Shown piece by piece: positions 1 through 7,726 of a DNA stretch of 17,360 nucleotides. Origin of the DNA: JACDAS01 sp046262415 (lineage in GTDB: Bacteria > Actinomycetota > Thermoleophilia > Gaiellales > Gaiellaceae); contig JBHEMU010000017.1 of the NCBI GenBank assembly GCA_046262415.1, positions 1 through 17,360 on the forward strand, given 5' to 3'. The notes below the pieces were generated by a model that saw only the letters and a list, made by a program, of their open reading frames with translations, was not told the origin of the DNA and ran no database searches. A program made the position numbers and the translations under genes. Numbering within the stretch: the stretch's first letter is position 1; each line of letters begins with the position of its first letter.

Positions 1-111
1 GTCGGCGTCCATCGTGGCCTCCTGGTCGACGGTGTCTTGAACACCGCCGACTTCGGCCCCTCTGCACCAAACCCCTCGAACATGGCCGCCGCCGTGGAAT
101 CACTCATCTAG
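1..111 (+). CDS. C-terminal fragment of an unidentified protein
   Basis: Frame 1 is open from the window edge to a TAG at 109-111 and encodes the last 36 residues of a protein (ending AAAVESLI). The 5' part lies outside the window. I do not recognise the family from this tail. No motif, membrane segment or sorting signal is visible. Support for coding is only the open frame and the convergent layout with the next gene, separated by a strong hairpin at 118-165. Confidence 0.4.
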   Translation, partial: VGVHRGLLVDGVLNTADFGPSAPNPSNMAAAVESLI

Positions 112-117
112 TCGGAG

Positions 118-165
118 CGGCGCCGGCGGCACAGCGCGGGACGTGAGCGCGGGCCGCCGGCGCCG
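118..165. terminator. Hairpin between convergent genes
   Basis: A perfect 13-bp inverted repeat (CGGCGCCGGCGGC at 118-130, complement at 153-165) with a 22-nt loop lies between the stop codons of two convergent genes. There is no T tract on either strand, so it may act as a bidirectional transcription barrier or as 3'-end protection and need not be a classical intrinsic terminator. Confidence 0.5.
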
Positions 166-179
166 GACTGCTGAGTCTG

Positions 180-1130
180 CTACCGCCGCGCGGCCACGCG
201 GACGCTGCGGTGCGAGGTACGCGATCCGTCCATGTGCACGGCCTGGAGGCGGTACGTGTAACGGGCTCCCGCGCGCGCGGAGCGATCGACGAGCCGGTAC
301 GTCTCGCCGAACATGCCACCCCTGGCCGCGATTAGGCCGCGATTCACCTTCACGGTGCCCGACGGGCCCCTCCGGAAGACGTTGAATCCCGCGAATCCGG
401 TCTCGGAGGCGGTGCGCCAGCTCAGCTCGACGGCACTCGCGATCGCGCGCGCGGAGAACGAGGCGACCGTGACCGCTGTCGGGCTGTCCATCGTGAGGTT
501 GAGCGTCCAGCCGCCCGAGATCTTGCCCGCGTCGAGGCAATCGTCGGAGACGTAGAGCTGCCAGTCTCCCATCGCGACGGACGCCTCCATGCCGTTGAAC
601 ACCGAGAGGAACTGGGGTCCGCTCGGGTACCCGCCGGCGCTCGGCCCCGGCGGCGCGGGCGTGGGAAAGACGTCCGGGTCCATGGCGCACAGCGTGGGAA
701 GGTCGCCCACGTTGTTGAAGGGCTTCAGGGGTTGCAGCGTCACGAAGCAGAGCGTGGGCGGCGCCGGCTCGAGACCCTCGTCGTCGAACGTGAAGTCGTT
801 CGGGGCCGTCGTCTGGAAGAAGGTGCACATGTCGGACATCGGGACCATTGCCGTGCCGTCGGGGGCGACGAGCAGAACGTCGACGTCGGCGATGAACGTG
901 TGCTCGAAGGCGTTGAGCGACAGGGTCACCTTGCTCACCGTCCCCGTCAGGCCGGTCGGCGTGATCGTCGACGGGTAAGGGGTTGCGGGACCGTTCGGGT
1001 TGATCGTGATCGGCGTCGAGTTCGTGAACTCGGCCGCCGACGCCGTCGAGGGTACGGCGAGGACGGCGAGGACGGCTAGGAGCGCGAACGGCGTGTTGAA
1101 CGGACGGGTCGCTGGAGCGGAGATGCGCAT
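180..1130 (-). CDS. Secreted protein with a proprotein-convertase P-like domain and a C-terminal Fn3-like module
   Basis: 316 aa. The ATG at 1130-1128 is preceded by GGAGGT (1136-1141 on the opposite strand) at 5-nt spacing, which fixes the start although the frame stays open far upstream. Residues 1-32 form a signal peptide (hydrophobic LLAVLAVLAV core, ASA-type cleavage site). About residues 38-214 resemble the jelly-roll P domain of subtilisin-like proprotein convertases, with the HTFIADVDVLLVAPDGT strand pattern and the late GDWQLYVSDD / GGWTLNLT pair. Four Cys in this part may form disulfides. Residues ~220-316 look like a fibronectin-III-type module (VELSWRTASETGFAGF, YTYRLQAV). There is no protease catalytic domain, so this is probably an exported adhesion or binding protein. 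Function is unknown. The leader is long and structured (1213-1256). Confidence 0.82.
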   Translation of the reverse strand: MRISAPATRPFNTPFALLAVLAVLAVPSTASAAEFTNSTPITINPNGPATPYPSTITPTGLTGTVSKVTLSLNAFEHTFIADVDVLLVAPDGTAMVPMSDMCTFFQTTAPNDFTFDDEGLEPAPPTLCFVTLQPLKPFNNVGDLPTLCAMDPDVFPTPAPPGPSAGGYPSGPQFLSVFNGMEASVAMGDWQLYVSDDCLDAGKISGGWTLNLTMDSPTAVTVASFSARAIASAVELSWRTASETGFAGFNVFRRGPSGTVKVNRGLIAARGGMFGETYRLVDRSARAGARYTYRLQAVHMDGSRTSHRSVRVAARR

Positions 1131-1286
1131 GCAGGACCTCCGAGATGTCGCGGTGGCTGAAGAGGGCAGCGGTCCAAACGAACGGGACTCGCCCGGCAAG
1201 TACCCATCGCCGACGGTCCTCAACCATCCGGACTCGCCGGGCCGGATCAGGACCGTCACGCACCCGGTAGATCCGGGGGTTGCTGC
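1131..1286. promoter_or_regulatory. Divergent intergenic region with a strong stem-loop (leader of the P-domain gene)
   Basis: The 156-bp gap between divergent starts contains a nested hairpin. The outer stem is ACGGTCCT (1213-1220) with AGGACCGT (1249-1256), 8 bp perfect. The inner stem is ATCCGG (1226-1231) with CCGGAT (1242-1247), 6 bp perfect. A near-identical box, GGACTCGCC(C)GG, occurs at 1185-1196 and 1230-1240. On the minus strand the structure would sit about 80-125 nt upstream of the P-domain start codon, in its mRNA leader. It matches no riboswitch class I can name. I see no clear promoter for the plus-strand gene. Confidence 0.45.
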
Positions 1287-2273
1287 TTGAATCGGCAGGT
1301 GCAACCGCTGGCCGGGCTCCTGGTCGTGGACGTCACCCGCTACCTGCCGGGGCCGTTCGCGAGCCGGGAGCTTCTCCGCCTCGGGGCCCGGGTCGTCTGC
1401 CTCGAGCCGCCGGAGGGAGACCCGATGCGCGAGACCGCGCCGGCCTGGCACGGGGCGCTGAACGCCGGCAAGGAATCCGTCGCGTGCGACCTCAAGGCAG
1501 AGCCCGAGCTGGCCCGCCGCCTGGCCACCCGTGCCGCCGTCGTGCTCGAGGGCTTCCGGCCCGGGGTGGCCGACCGCCTCGGGATCGGATCGGCCGACGT
1601 GCCGGAGTCCGTCGTCTACTGCTCGATCACCGGCTTCGGCTCGGGTGGAGCGCACGCGCAGCGCGCCGGCCACGACCTCAACTACCTCGGCTGGGCAGGA
1701 GTGCTCGCCGACACCGCCCCGGGCCTCCCACCGGTTCCGGTCGCAGACCTGGCCGCCGGAGCCCTGTACGCGGTGACGGAGATCCTCGCCGCGCTGCTGC
1801 AACGCGAGCGCACCGGCCGCGGGCGCCGGCTCGAGATCTCGATGACGCACAACGCGCACCGCCTCGCAGAGCACCGGCTCGGGGGCGAGCCGACGGGGCG
1901 CCTGCTCACGGGCGGGCTGGCCTGCTACCGGATCTACGGAACGGCGGACGGCCGCCTCCTGACCGTCGCCGCGCTGGAGGCGAGGTTCTTCCGGCGGCTC
2001 TGCGAGCTGATCGGGCAGCCGGAGCTCGCCGGGCGGCAGTGGGACGCCGACCAGGAGGCGCTCGCCGCACGTCTCGGCGAGGTGCTCGCGACACGGACGC
2101 TCGCGGCGTGGCTCGAGCTCTTCGAGGGGGAGGACGTCTGCGCCGGGCCGGTCCGGACGCTCCAGGAGGCGGCGGCCGAGCTCGGCAGCCCGAGCCCGCC
2201 CGTGCCCGCCCCCCCGCGCCTGGACGAGCACGGCGACGCCTGGCGCCGCGAGTTGGGGCTCAAGGTTCCCTGA
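1287..2273 (+). CDS. CaiB/BaiF family (type III) CoA-transferase / acyl-CoA racemase-like protein
   Basis: 328 aa, somewhat shorter than the usual ~360-400. The N-terminus PLAGLLVVDVTRYLPGPF is the family signature. AGHDLNY (His129) and VPVADLAAG (Asp154) match the His/Asp pair of alpha-methylacyl-CoA racemase, and Asp154 corresponds to the Asp that forms the acyl anhydride in formyl-CoA transferase. CAGPVRTLQEA near the C-terminus is also typical. Members move CoA between carboxylates or epimerise 2-methylacyl-CoA; the substrate cannot be read here. The start is uncertain: TTG 1287 has GGGGG upstream, while GTG 1299 fits the family N-terminus equally well. The gene stands alone, divergent from the P-domain gene. 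Confidence 0.9.
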   Translation: MNRQVQPLAGLLVVDVTRYLPGPFASRELLRLGARVVCLEPPEGDPMRETAPAWHGALNAGKESVACDLKAEPELARRLATRAAVVLEGFRPGVADRLGIGSADVPESVVYCSITGFGSGGAHAQRAGHDLNYLGWAGVLADTAPGLPPVPVADLAAGALYAVTEILAALLQRERTGRGRRLEISMTHNAHRLAEHRLGGEPTGRLLTGGLACYRIYGTADGRLLTVAALEARFFRRLCELIGQPELAGRQWDADQEALAARLGEVLATRTLAAWLELFEGEDVCAGPVRTLQEAAAELGSPSPPVPAPPRLDEHGDAWRRELGLKVP

Positions 2274-2307
2274 CGGGTGTGTATGCATTGCGTTATGCTT
2301 TTTGCAT
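2270..2307 (+). promoter_or_regulatory. Promoter and putative autoregulatory operator of the toxin-antitoxin pair
   Basis: CTGACG (2270-2275), an 18-bp spacer and TATGCT (2294-2299) form a plausible promoter. The -10 ends 6 nt before the antitoxin ATG, so transcription should begin at the start codon. ATGC half-sites cluster here: palindrome ATGCAT (2283-2288), GCAT-6-ATGC (2285-2298) and ATGC-TTTTT-GCAT (2295-2307). This spans the -10 and the start codon and is a natural binding site for the ribbon-helix-helix antitoxin. Confidence 0.55.
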
Positions 2308-2554
2308 GGCGCAGTTTGTCACCCGGCTCGGCGACGACTTGGCGCACCAGGTCGACCAGCTCGTGAAGGAAGGCGCTGTCTCGTCCCGCTCAGCCGCTGT
2401 TCGCCTCGGCCTGGAGGGGTTGATCGAGCGCCACCGGCGCCGTCGTGTCGGTCAGTCGATCGTCGAGAGCTACCAGCGACGGCCGCAGCGCGAGGCCGAC
2501 GTTGGCTGGACCGACGGGTCCACGAGGCGGATGATCGCCGACGAGCCCTGGTGA
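2306..2554 (+). CDS. Ribbon-helix-helix antitoxin (MazE/CopG-like)
   Basis: 82 aa. The N-terminal ~42 residues read as a ribbon-helix-helix fold: a short basic strand (QFVTRLGDDLAHQVDQLV) followed by SSRSAAVRLGLEGLIER, the usual 'SRSEAVRxAL' helix pair. The C-terminal ~40 residues are polar and basic and end in an acidic, Trp-containing tail (DEPW), as expected for the toxin-neutralising arm. There is no Shine-Dalgarno sequence; the bases before ATG are CTTTTTGC, and a -10 box lies 6 nt upstream, so translation is probably leaderless. Its TGA (2552-2554) overlaps the toxin's GTG (2551-2553). Such antitoxins normally bind the toxin and repress their own promoter. Confidence 0.85.
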   Translation: MAQFVTRLGDDLAHQVDQLVKEGAVSSRSAAVRLGLEGLIERHRRRRVGQSIVESYQRRPQREADVGWTDGSTRRMIADEPW

Positions 2555-2865
2555 CGGGCCCGGCTCAGGGGGAAGTGTGGTGGGCCGAGGCCGGGGGCAA
2601 GCGTCGCCCGGTCCTGATCGTGACGAGGAGCGAAGCGATCCCCGTGCTGACCTGGCTGGTCGTAGCGCCGGTGACGAGGACGGTGCGGAACATTCCGACG
2701 GAGGTTGCTCTGGGCTCTGAGGAGGGCCTGCCGCAACCGTGCGCAGCGACGTTCGACAACCTCCAGCCGCTTCGGCGCCCGTTCCTCACCCAACGTGTAG
2801 GCCGGCTCGCCGCGGCGCGCCGCAGCGAGCTCTGTCAAGCGCTCTCGGCGCTCGCCGACTGCTGA
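2551..2865 (+). CDS. MazF/PemK-family toxin (predicted mRNA endoribonuclease)
   Basis: 104 aa, normal length for MazF. The start GTG 2551 overlaps the antitoxin stop by 4 bp (GTGA), giving translational coupling. Family features are GEVWWAEAGGKRRPVLIVTR (core strands with the catalytic-loop Arg), TRTVRNIPTEVAL, and the C-terminal block ATFDNLQPLRR / RVGRL. MazF toxins cleave RNA at short sequence motifs and arrest growth when the labile antitoxin is lost. Nothing looks broken: the conserved Arg in KRRP and the Thr/Asp-Asn region (TFDN) are intact. The cleavage specificity cannot be read from sequence. Confidence 0.9.
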   Translation: MTGPAQGEVWWAEAGGKRRPVLIVTRSEAIPVLTWLVVAPVTRTVRNIPTEVALGSEEGLPQPCAATFDNLQPLRRPFLTQRVGRLAAARRSELCQALSALADC

Positions 2866-2891
2866 GCGGCCTCCCGCGCTCCGACCTCGAA

Positions 2892-3582
2892 CTACGACGA
2901 TCCCGGCCTTCGCAGCCCGAGGGCCGCCGGCAGCGCGAACAGATCCGGCAGCCGGTCCGGCTCCTCCGGATACCGACCCTCGCGGTCGACCAGAAACGAG
3001 CGCATGCCGAGCGCCCGGGCGCCCTCGATGTCGTCCTCGAGCGAGTCCCCGACCATCGCCGCGGCACCCGGCTCCACAGCCAGGCGCTCGAGGGCCGCGC
3101 GGAAGATCGTCGGGTGCGGCTTCGTCTTCCCGTGGACGCGCGACGAGAGCACGACGTCCACGTCGAGGCCGTGGTGCGCGACGAAGTGCTCCAGGTCGCG
3201 GCCCGTGTTGGAGACGAGCCCCAGCTCGAGGCCGGCGCGGCGCAGCTCGTCCAGCACCGGCAGCGCGTCCTCGAAGAGGTCGAAGTTGTGCGCGTGCTCC
3301 CAGGCCTTCGTCATCTCGACAGCGCATGCGTACGCGCCCTCGGCCGCGCCGCCCATGCCGCGGATGATCCGCTCCGTGAACAGCACCCACACCTCCTCGT
3401 CGTGGTCGAGCTCGGGATGGCGCTCCAGCTCGGCGATCGCCGCGAACCGGGCCTCCTGGTAGCGCTCGGGTCGAGCTCGAGGCCGAACCGGCGCCCGAGC
3501 CGCTGGTAGCCCTCAGGACCGAGGTCCGGACCGGGCTTCGCGATCGTGAAGTCGACGTCGAAGAGGACGGCGCGAAGCCCCG

Positions 3583-3586
<4 letters not shown>
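2892..3586 (-). CDS. HAD-superfamily hydrolase, interrupted by a one-base frameshift
   Basis: GTG 3586 overlaps the stop of the upstream nitrilase gene (GTGA). The N-terminal frame gives VTGLRAVLFDVDFTIAKPG, with HAD motif I DVDFT (nucleophile Asp), and runs to GLELDP near 3470. The protein then continues in another frame as RYQEARFAAIAELERHPEL into motif II (LVSNTGRDL), motif III (Lys in KTKPHPTIF) and motif IV (GDSLEDDIEGARALG), stopping at 2892. Total length is 695 nt, one short of 232 codons. A missing base in the G run at 3468-3470 would restore about 231 aa, a standard HAD size. All catalytic motifs survive. It is probably a phosphatase of unknown substrate. Confidence 0.8.
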
Positions 3587-4419
<833 letters not shown>

Positions 4420-4425
4420 GGGAGG

Positions 4426-4431
4426 AGGATA
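4426..4431 (-). promoter_or_regulatory. -10 element of the leaderless nitrilase transcript
   Basis: On the minus strand TATCCT ends 6 nt before the GTG start codon. This matches the TANNNT-plus-6/7-nt layout of leaderless actinobacterial genes. No convincing -35 is seen. Confidence 0.4.
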
Positions 4432-4442
4432 GCGTCGCGTAT

Positions 4443-4575
4443 ATGGAGGCCGCGTCTCACCGGCCGGCCGCGCGCGCCTTCCACGCCCTACGCAGCCGCG
4501 GCCTCAGGCTGATCTGGTCCGGCCAGACGGTCTCCCTGATTCGGCAACGCGGCCTTCTTCGTCGCGATCGGCTGG
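4443..4575 (+). pseudogene. Degraded N-terminus of an MFS transporter
   Basis: From ATG 4443 the frame gives ARAFHALRSRGLRLIWSGQT then VSLI, the classic N-terminus of an MFS drug-efflux-type protein. It breaks at 4540-4541, where one extra T shifts it. The next frame continues as GNAAFFVAIGW, which completes the first membrane helix. Beyond about 4575 no MFS similarity remains in any frame, and the DNA runs into the arsR promoter. A purine-rich GGAGGAGG (4421-4428) sits upstream. The original frame stays open to 4703 (ending MRRPA), but that protein is not meaningful. This looks like a decayed remnant, perhaps of an arsR-linked exporter. Confidence 0.55.
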
Positions 4576-4699
4576 AAGTGCTCCTCGTCTGTGCCGTCGG
4601 CGTCGCTCCGCCGCGTGCGCGAGGCGGCAGGGAGGCAGGGCTCGACTACGTCGAGGACGCCTGCACCGCCGTCGTGCACGCCGGCATGCGTCGCCCGGC

Positions 4700-4744
4700 T
4701 TGACACATATCGACTCCCATCGATATATTGACCGCGGTCGATAT
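4700..4744 (+). promoter_or_regulatory. arsR promoter with ArsR-type operator repeats
   Basis: TTGACA (4700-4705), an 18-bp spacer and TATATT (4724-4729) form a strong sigma70-like promoter. An inverted repeat ATATCGA (4707-4713) / TCGATAT (4720-4726) lies between and over these boxes, and a third TCGATAT (4738-4744) overlaps the arsR start codon. This is the expected place for an autoregulating ArsR dimer. The metalloid link is inferred from the regulator and the following arsM. Confidence 0.75.
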
Positions 4745-5093
4745 GTCGAGCGAGCTTCTGATCACCTGCTGCCGGCCCCTGACGGCGACCCTTTCCGAAG
4801 CGGACGCCGAGGCCACCGCGTCGCTCTTCCGGCTGCTCGGCGACCCGGCCCGCGTGCGGATCGTCAACCTGCTCGCGACCAGCGACGAACCAGTTTGCGT
4901 CTGTGAGCTCGTCGGACAGCTCGAGCTCGCCCAGCCGACGGTCAGCCACCATCTGAAGAAGCTCACCGACAGCGGCCTGCTGGAGCGCGAGCAGCGCGGC
5001 AGGTGGGCGTACTTCTCACTGAGGCCGGGCGCGCTGGAGCGCCTCGGTGCTCTGCTCGACTTCGACAGGAGCTCTAAGGGAGGCCAGCGATAA
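4743..5093 (+). CDS. arsR: ArsR/SmtB-family arsenite-responsive repressor
   Basis: 116 aa from ATG 4743; a TTG at 4728 is in frame but lies inside the -10 box and is rejected. A winged-helix core covers about residues 25-95. VCVCELVGQLELAQPTVSHH contains the As(III)-binding CxC (Cys52, Cys54) directly before the recognition helix, matching the classical ELCVCDL motif. A Cys9-Cys10 pair near the N-terminus may supply further thiol ligands. Family members sit on their promoter as dimers and release on As(III)/Sb(III). No Shine-Dalgarno is seen; the predicted leader is only ~6 nt. It is followed directly by arsM, whose start overlaps this stop. Confidence 0.92.
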   Translation: MSSELLITCCRPLTATLSEADAEATASLFRLLGDPARVRIVNLLATSDEPVCVCELVGQLELAQPTVSHHLKKLTDSGLLEREQRGRWAYFSLRPGALERLGALLDFDRSSKGGQR

Positions 5094-5905
5094 CGACGGA
5101 GACCCTGCGCGACGAGGTTCGGAAGCGCTACGCCGAGGCGGCGCGCTCGGTGACCGACGGAGGCGGTTGCGGGTGCGGCGAGTCCACCTGCTGCGGCGGC
5201 GAGGCCGGAACGGGCTTCGGCGAGGCGCTCTACACGGCCGAGCAGCGGGGGGAGCTCCCCGACGCGGCCGCGCTCGCGAGCCTCGGCTGCGGCAACCCGA
5301 CCGCCGTGGCCGAGCTCAGTGAGGGGGAGGTCGTGCTCGACCTGGGCTCCGGCGGCGGGATCGACGTGATCCTCTCGGCGAAGCGCGTCGGCCGGACGGG
5401 CGTCGCGTACGGCCTCGACATGACGGACGAGATGCTGGCGCTCGCGCGGCGGAACGCGGCCGAGGCGGGGGTGACGAACGTCCACTTCCTCAAGGGCGTG
5501 ATCGAGGAGATTCCCCTGCCGGCCGAATCGGTCGACGTCGTCATCTCGAACTGCGTCGTCAACCTCTCCATCGACAAGGCGAGCGCGCTCGCCGAGATCG
5601 GGCGCGTCCTGAAGCCGGCCGGGCGGATCGGGATCTCGGACGTCGTCGCCGAGGATCGCCTCTCTCCCGCCGAGCGTGCCGAGCGCGGCAGCTACGTCGG
5701 CTGCATCGCGGGCGCGCTCTCGAAGGGCGAGTACGAGTCCGGCCTCGAGGCGGCCGGTTTCGAGGACGTCGAGGTCGTGTTCACGCACGAGGTCGCGGAC
5801 GGGATGCACGGCGCGATCGTCAAGGGACGAAAGACGGCCGCGCCCCACGCCGAGGCCGTGCCTCGGCCCCTGCCGTTGATCGCGACCAAGGCCGGCTGCT
5901 GCTGA
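5090..5905 (+). CDS. arsM: Arsenite S-adenosylmethionine methyltransferase
   Basis: 271 aa if started at 5090. Motifs: LRDEVRKRYAEAA helix (6-18), a Cys-rich stretch (GCGCGESTCCGG, 26-37), LGCGNP (Cys67), SAM motif I VVLDLGSGGGIDV (81-93), NCVVNL (Cys155) and SYVGCIAGAL (Cys205), plus a C-terminal CC. The three conserved Cys bind As(III) in ArsM, which methylates arsenite to methylated and volatile arsenicals in the cytoplasm. The start is odd: AAGGGAGG (5076-5083) is perfectly spaced (6 nt) to an ATA at 5090-5092 overlapping arsR's TAA, while the first ordinary start, GTG 5150, would remove the conserved N-terminal helix. It forms an arsR-arsM operon. Confidence 0.92.
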   Translation: MTTETLRDEVRKRYAEAARSVTDGGGCGCGESTCCGGEAGTGFGEALYTAEQRGELPDAAALASLGCGNPTAVAELSEGEVVLDLGSGGGIDVILSAKRVGRTGVAYGLDMTDEMLALARRNAAEAGVTNVHFLKGVIEEIPLPAESVDVVISNCVVNLSIDKASALAEIGRVLKPAGRIGISDVVAEDRLSPAERAERGSYVGCIAGALSKGEYESGLEAAGFEDVEVVFTHEVADGMHGAIVKGRKTAAPHAEAVPRPLPLIATKAGCC

Positions 5906-5911
5906 GCGAGT

Positions 5912-5925
5912 CGCGTCCGGACGCG
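5912..5925. terminator. Palindrome between convergent arsM and lysR
   Basis: A perfect 14-bp palindrome (CGCGTCCGGACGCG) lies in the 45-bp gap between two convergent stop codons. It could form a short hairpin on either transcript. No T tract follows, so termination is only suggested. Confidence 0.3.
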
Positions 5926-5950
5926 CCGCAGGCGGGACGACGGCCGAGGT

Positions 5951-6919
5951 TCAGGTCGCGAGGCAGGCTTCGGCGTAAGCCGCACTTTTCGCGCAGCAGC
6001 GCCTCAGTGTCCCGACAAACGCTGATTCGCTCGGCGAGAGGGTTCGGCTGGCGAGGTGGGCGACGTAGAAGCTGCGCACGAGCGGCGCATGCCCGGCGAG
6101 GCGAAAGACGAGGAGCTCCCCGCGCTCGACTTCCTCGGCGACCGAGTAGCGCGACAGGAATGCGACGCCGAGGCCCGCCCGTGCAGCCCGTTTGATCGCC
6201 TCGCTCGAGCCGAGCTCCCAGACGCCGCGCGGCCTGATCCCGGCTTGCTCGAGCGCGGCGTCGGCGGCTGCTTGCGTGCTCGAGCCCGGTTCTCGCTTGA
6301 GCAGCATCAGCTCTTCGAGCGAGCGTGAGTCGGCAACTCCGTCGCTTGCGCCCGGAAGTCCGGGCGCGGCGACGCCGACGATCTCGTCCTCGACGAACGG
6401 CTCCAGGTGTAGACGGGGATCGTCGGCGCCGCCCACGATCGCCAGCTGGATGCGTCCCGAGAGCAGGCGAGCGACGATCTCGCCGCTCGCGGCGACCTCG
6501 ACGTCGACTCTGACGGCCGGGTAATCGCGCCGGAAGCAGCCGAGCGTGTCCGGGAGGAGATAGACGCCTGGGGCGGTCGAGGCGCCCAGGTGGATGGTTC
6601 CCGTCTTCAAGCCGGCCAGGTCGGCGAGCTCTTCCTCCCCGGCGTCGAGCACGGCAAGGGCCTGAGCGGCGCGCGCGGCCAGCACGCGGCCTGCTCCGTT
6701 GAGCTGGCTGCCGCGGCCGCTGCGCTCGACAAGGCGCTGGCCGGCGGCGCTCTCGAGCAGGCGCACGTGCTCGCTGGCTGTCGACTGCGTGATCCCGACG
6801 GCCTTCGCCGCGGCGGAGACGCTGCCGGCCCGCTCGAGCTCGACGAGGAGGCGCATCCGGGTCGTGTCCCAGATCTCGCCGAGGACGGATCTCTTAGCGC
6901 CTGAGGCGATGGCTGCCAT
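5951..6919 (-). CDS. LysR-family transcriptional regulator
   Basis: 322 aa. The N-terminal winged helix-turn-helix covers residues ~18-80 (LLVELERAGSVSAAAKAVGI, TQSTASEHVRLLESAAGQRL). The effector domain from ~95 to 310 has the periplasmic-binding-protein pattern: GTIHLGASTAPGVYLLP, SGRIQLAIVGG, and KREPGSSTQAAADAALEQAG as in CysL/CbbR-like members. ATG 6919 is chosen because the next Met (MRLLVELE) falls inside the HTH. It diverges from the hydrolase-MFS pair across 51 bp, the usual arrangement for a LysR regulator and its target. The ligand is unknown; a sulfur compound or oxyanion is a guess from the neighbours. Confidence 0.88.
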   Translation of the reverse strand: MAAIASGAKRSVLGEIWDTTRMRLLVELERAGSVSAAAKAVGITQSTASEHVRLLESAAGQRLVERSGRGSQLNGAGRVLAARAAQALAVLDAGEEELADLAGLKTGTIHLGASTAPGVYLLPDTLGCFRRDYPAVRVDVEVAASGEIVARLLSGRIQLAIVGGADDPRLHLEPFVEDEIVGVAAPGLPGASDGVADSRSLEELMLLKREPGSSTQAAADAALEQAGIRPRGVWELGSSEAIKRAARAGLGVAFLSRYSVAEEVERGELLVFRLAGHAPLVRSFYVAHLASRTLSPSESAFVGTLRRCCAKSAAYAEACLAT

Positions 6920-6970
6920 CGGAATGTTCGGTGGCGACGATAGCGTGCGCGGGCCTACGTTTGCCGGGAA

Positions 6971-7726
6971 GTGATCCTGCGACCGTTCCTCTTTGGTCCG
7001 ACCGCCTGCGCCTCGTACCTGTTCGGCTGCCTGTCGAGATCGCGCCTGGCGGTCGTCGACCCACACGCCGAGCTCGTCGACGACTATCTGGCGACCGCCG
7101 AGGAGGCCGGCGCGCCGATCGTCGCGGTCTTCGAGACGCACGTGCAAGCCGATCACGTCTCCGGCCTGCCGGCGTTGGTCGAGGCCACCGGCGCCACCGC
7201 TTACCTGCCGGGCGGCGCCGGAGTCGACTTCCCCCACGAAGAGCTCGCCGACGGCGAGCAGGTCGAGCTCGGCAACACGCTCGTCACGGCGCTGTCGACA
7301 CCCGGCCACGCGCCGGCCCACGCTGCGTGTCTCGTCGCCGATCGAGGCCGCGGCAGCGACGAGCCGTGGGTGGCCTTCACCGGCGACTCGCTGCTCGTTG
7401 GCGACGTCGGGCGGCCCGACCTGCACACCGGTGGGGATCCCGAGCCGATGGCTCGCCGGTTGTACGCGTCGATCCAGCGCCTCCTCGAGTTGCCCGATCA
7501 CGTGCTCATCCTCCCGTCGCACTACGGTGGTTCGGTCTGCGGACGAGCCCTCTCGGGCAATCCGTTCTCGACGATCGGCTTCGAGCGCCGCCACAACGCG
7601 GCAGCCGGCGCCCGGGACGTGGGTCAGTTCGTCCAGGAGTTACTCCTCGACGTACCCCCGCCGCCGGCCGACCAGGCAGAGATCGTTGCGGCGAACCGAG
7701 CCGGGAGAAGCCGGAGCCGGGCGTGA
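6971..7726 (+). CDS. MBL-fold hydrolase resembling persulfide dioxygenase
   Basis: 251 aa. ETHVQADHVSG (residues 56-65) is the metal motif of the ETHE1/Blh-type branch: His57, His113 (STPGHAPAH) and Asp139 (FTGDSLLVGDVGRPDLH) match the 2-His/1-Asp iron site of persulfide dioxygenases, which oxidise glutathione persulfide to sulfite. The usual HxHxDH is HxQxDH here, Gln59 replacing the second His, which is not an iron ligand in ETHE1. PSHYGG (183-188) and SGNPF (195-199) agree with the family. No rhodanese domain is fused. GTG 6971 follows GGGAA closely; spacing is poor. The stop overlaps the GTG of the MFS gene (GTGA). Glyoxalase-II-like activity remains an alternative. Confidence 0.82.
   Translation: MILRPFLFGPTACASYLFGCLSRSRLAVVDPHAELVDDYLATAEEAGAPIVAVFETHVQADHVSGLPALVEATGATAYLPGGAGVDFPHEELADGEQVELGNTLVTALSTPGHAPAHAACLVADRGRGSDEPWVAFTGDSLLVGDVGRPDLHTGGDPEPMARRLYASIQRLLELPDHVLILPSHYGGSVCGRALSGNPFSTIGFERRHNAAAGARDVGQFVQELLLDVPPPPADQAEIVAANRAGRSRSRA

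Noticed and set aside
1131..2288. N-terminal extension of the minus-strand P-domain reading frame
   Set aside because: The frame is open only because it is antisense to the high-GC CoA-transferase gene. A signal peptide and a strong ribosome binding site mark the true start at 1130.
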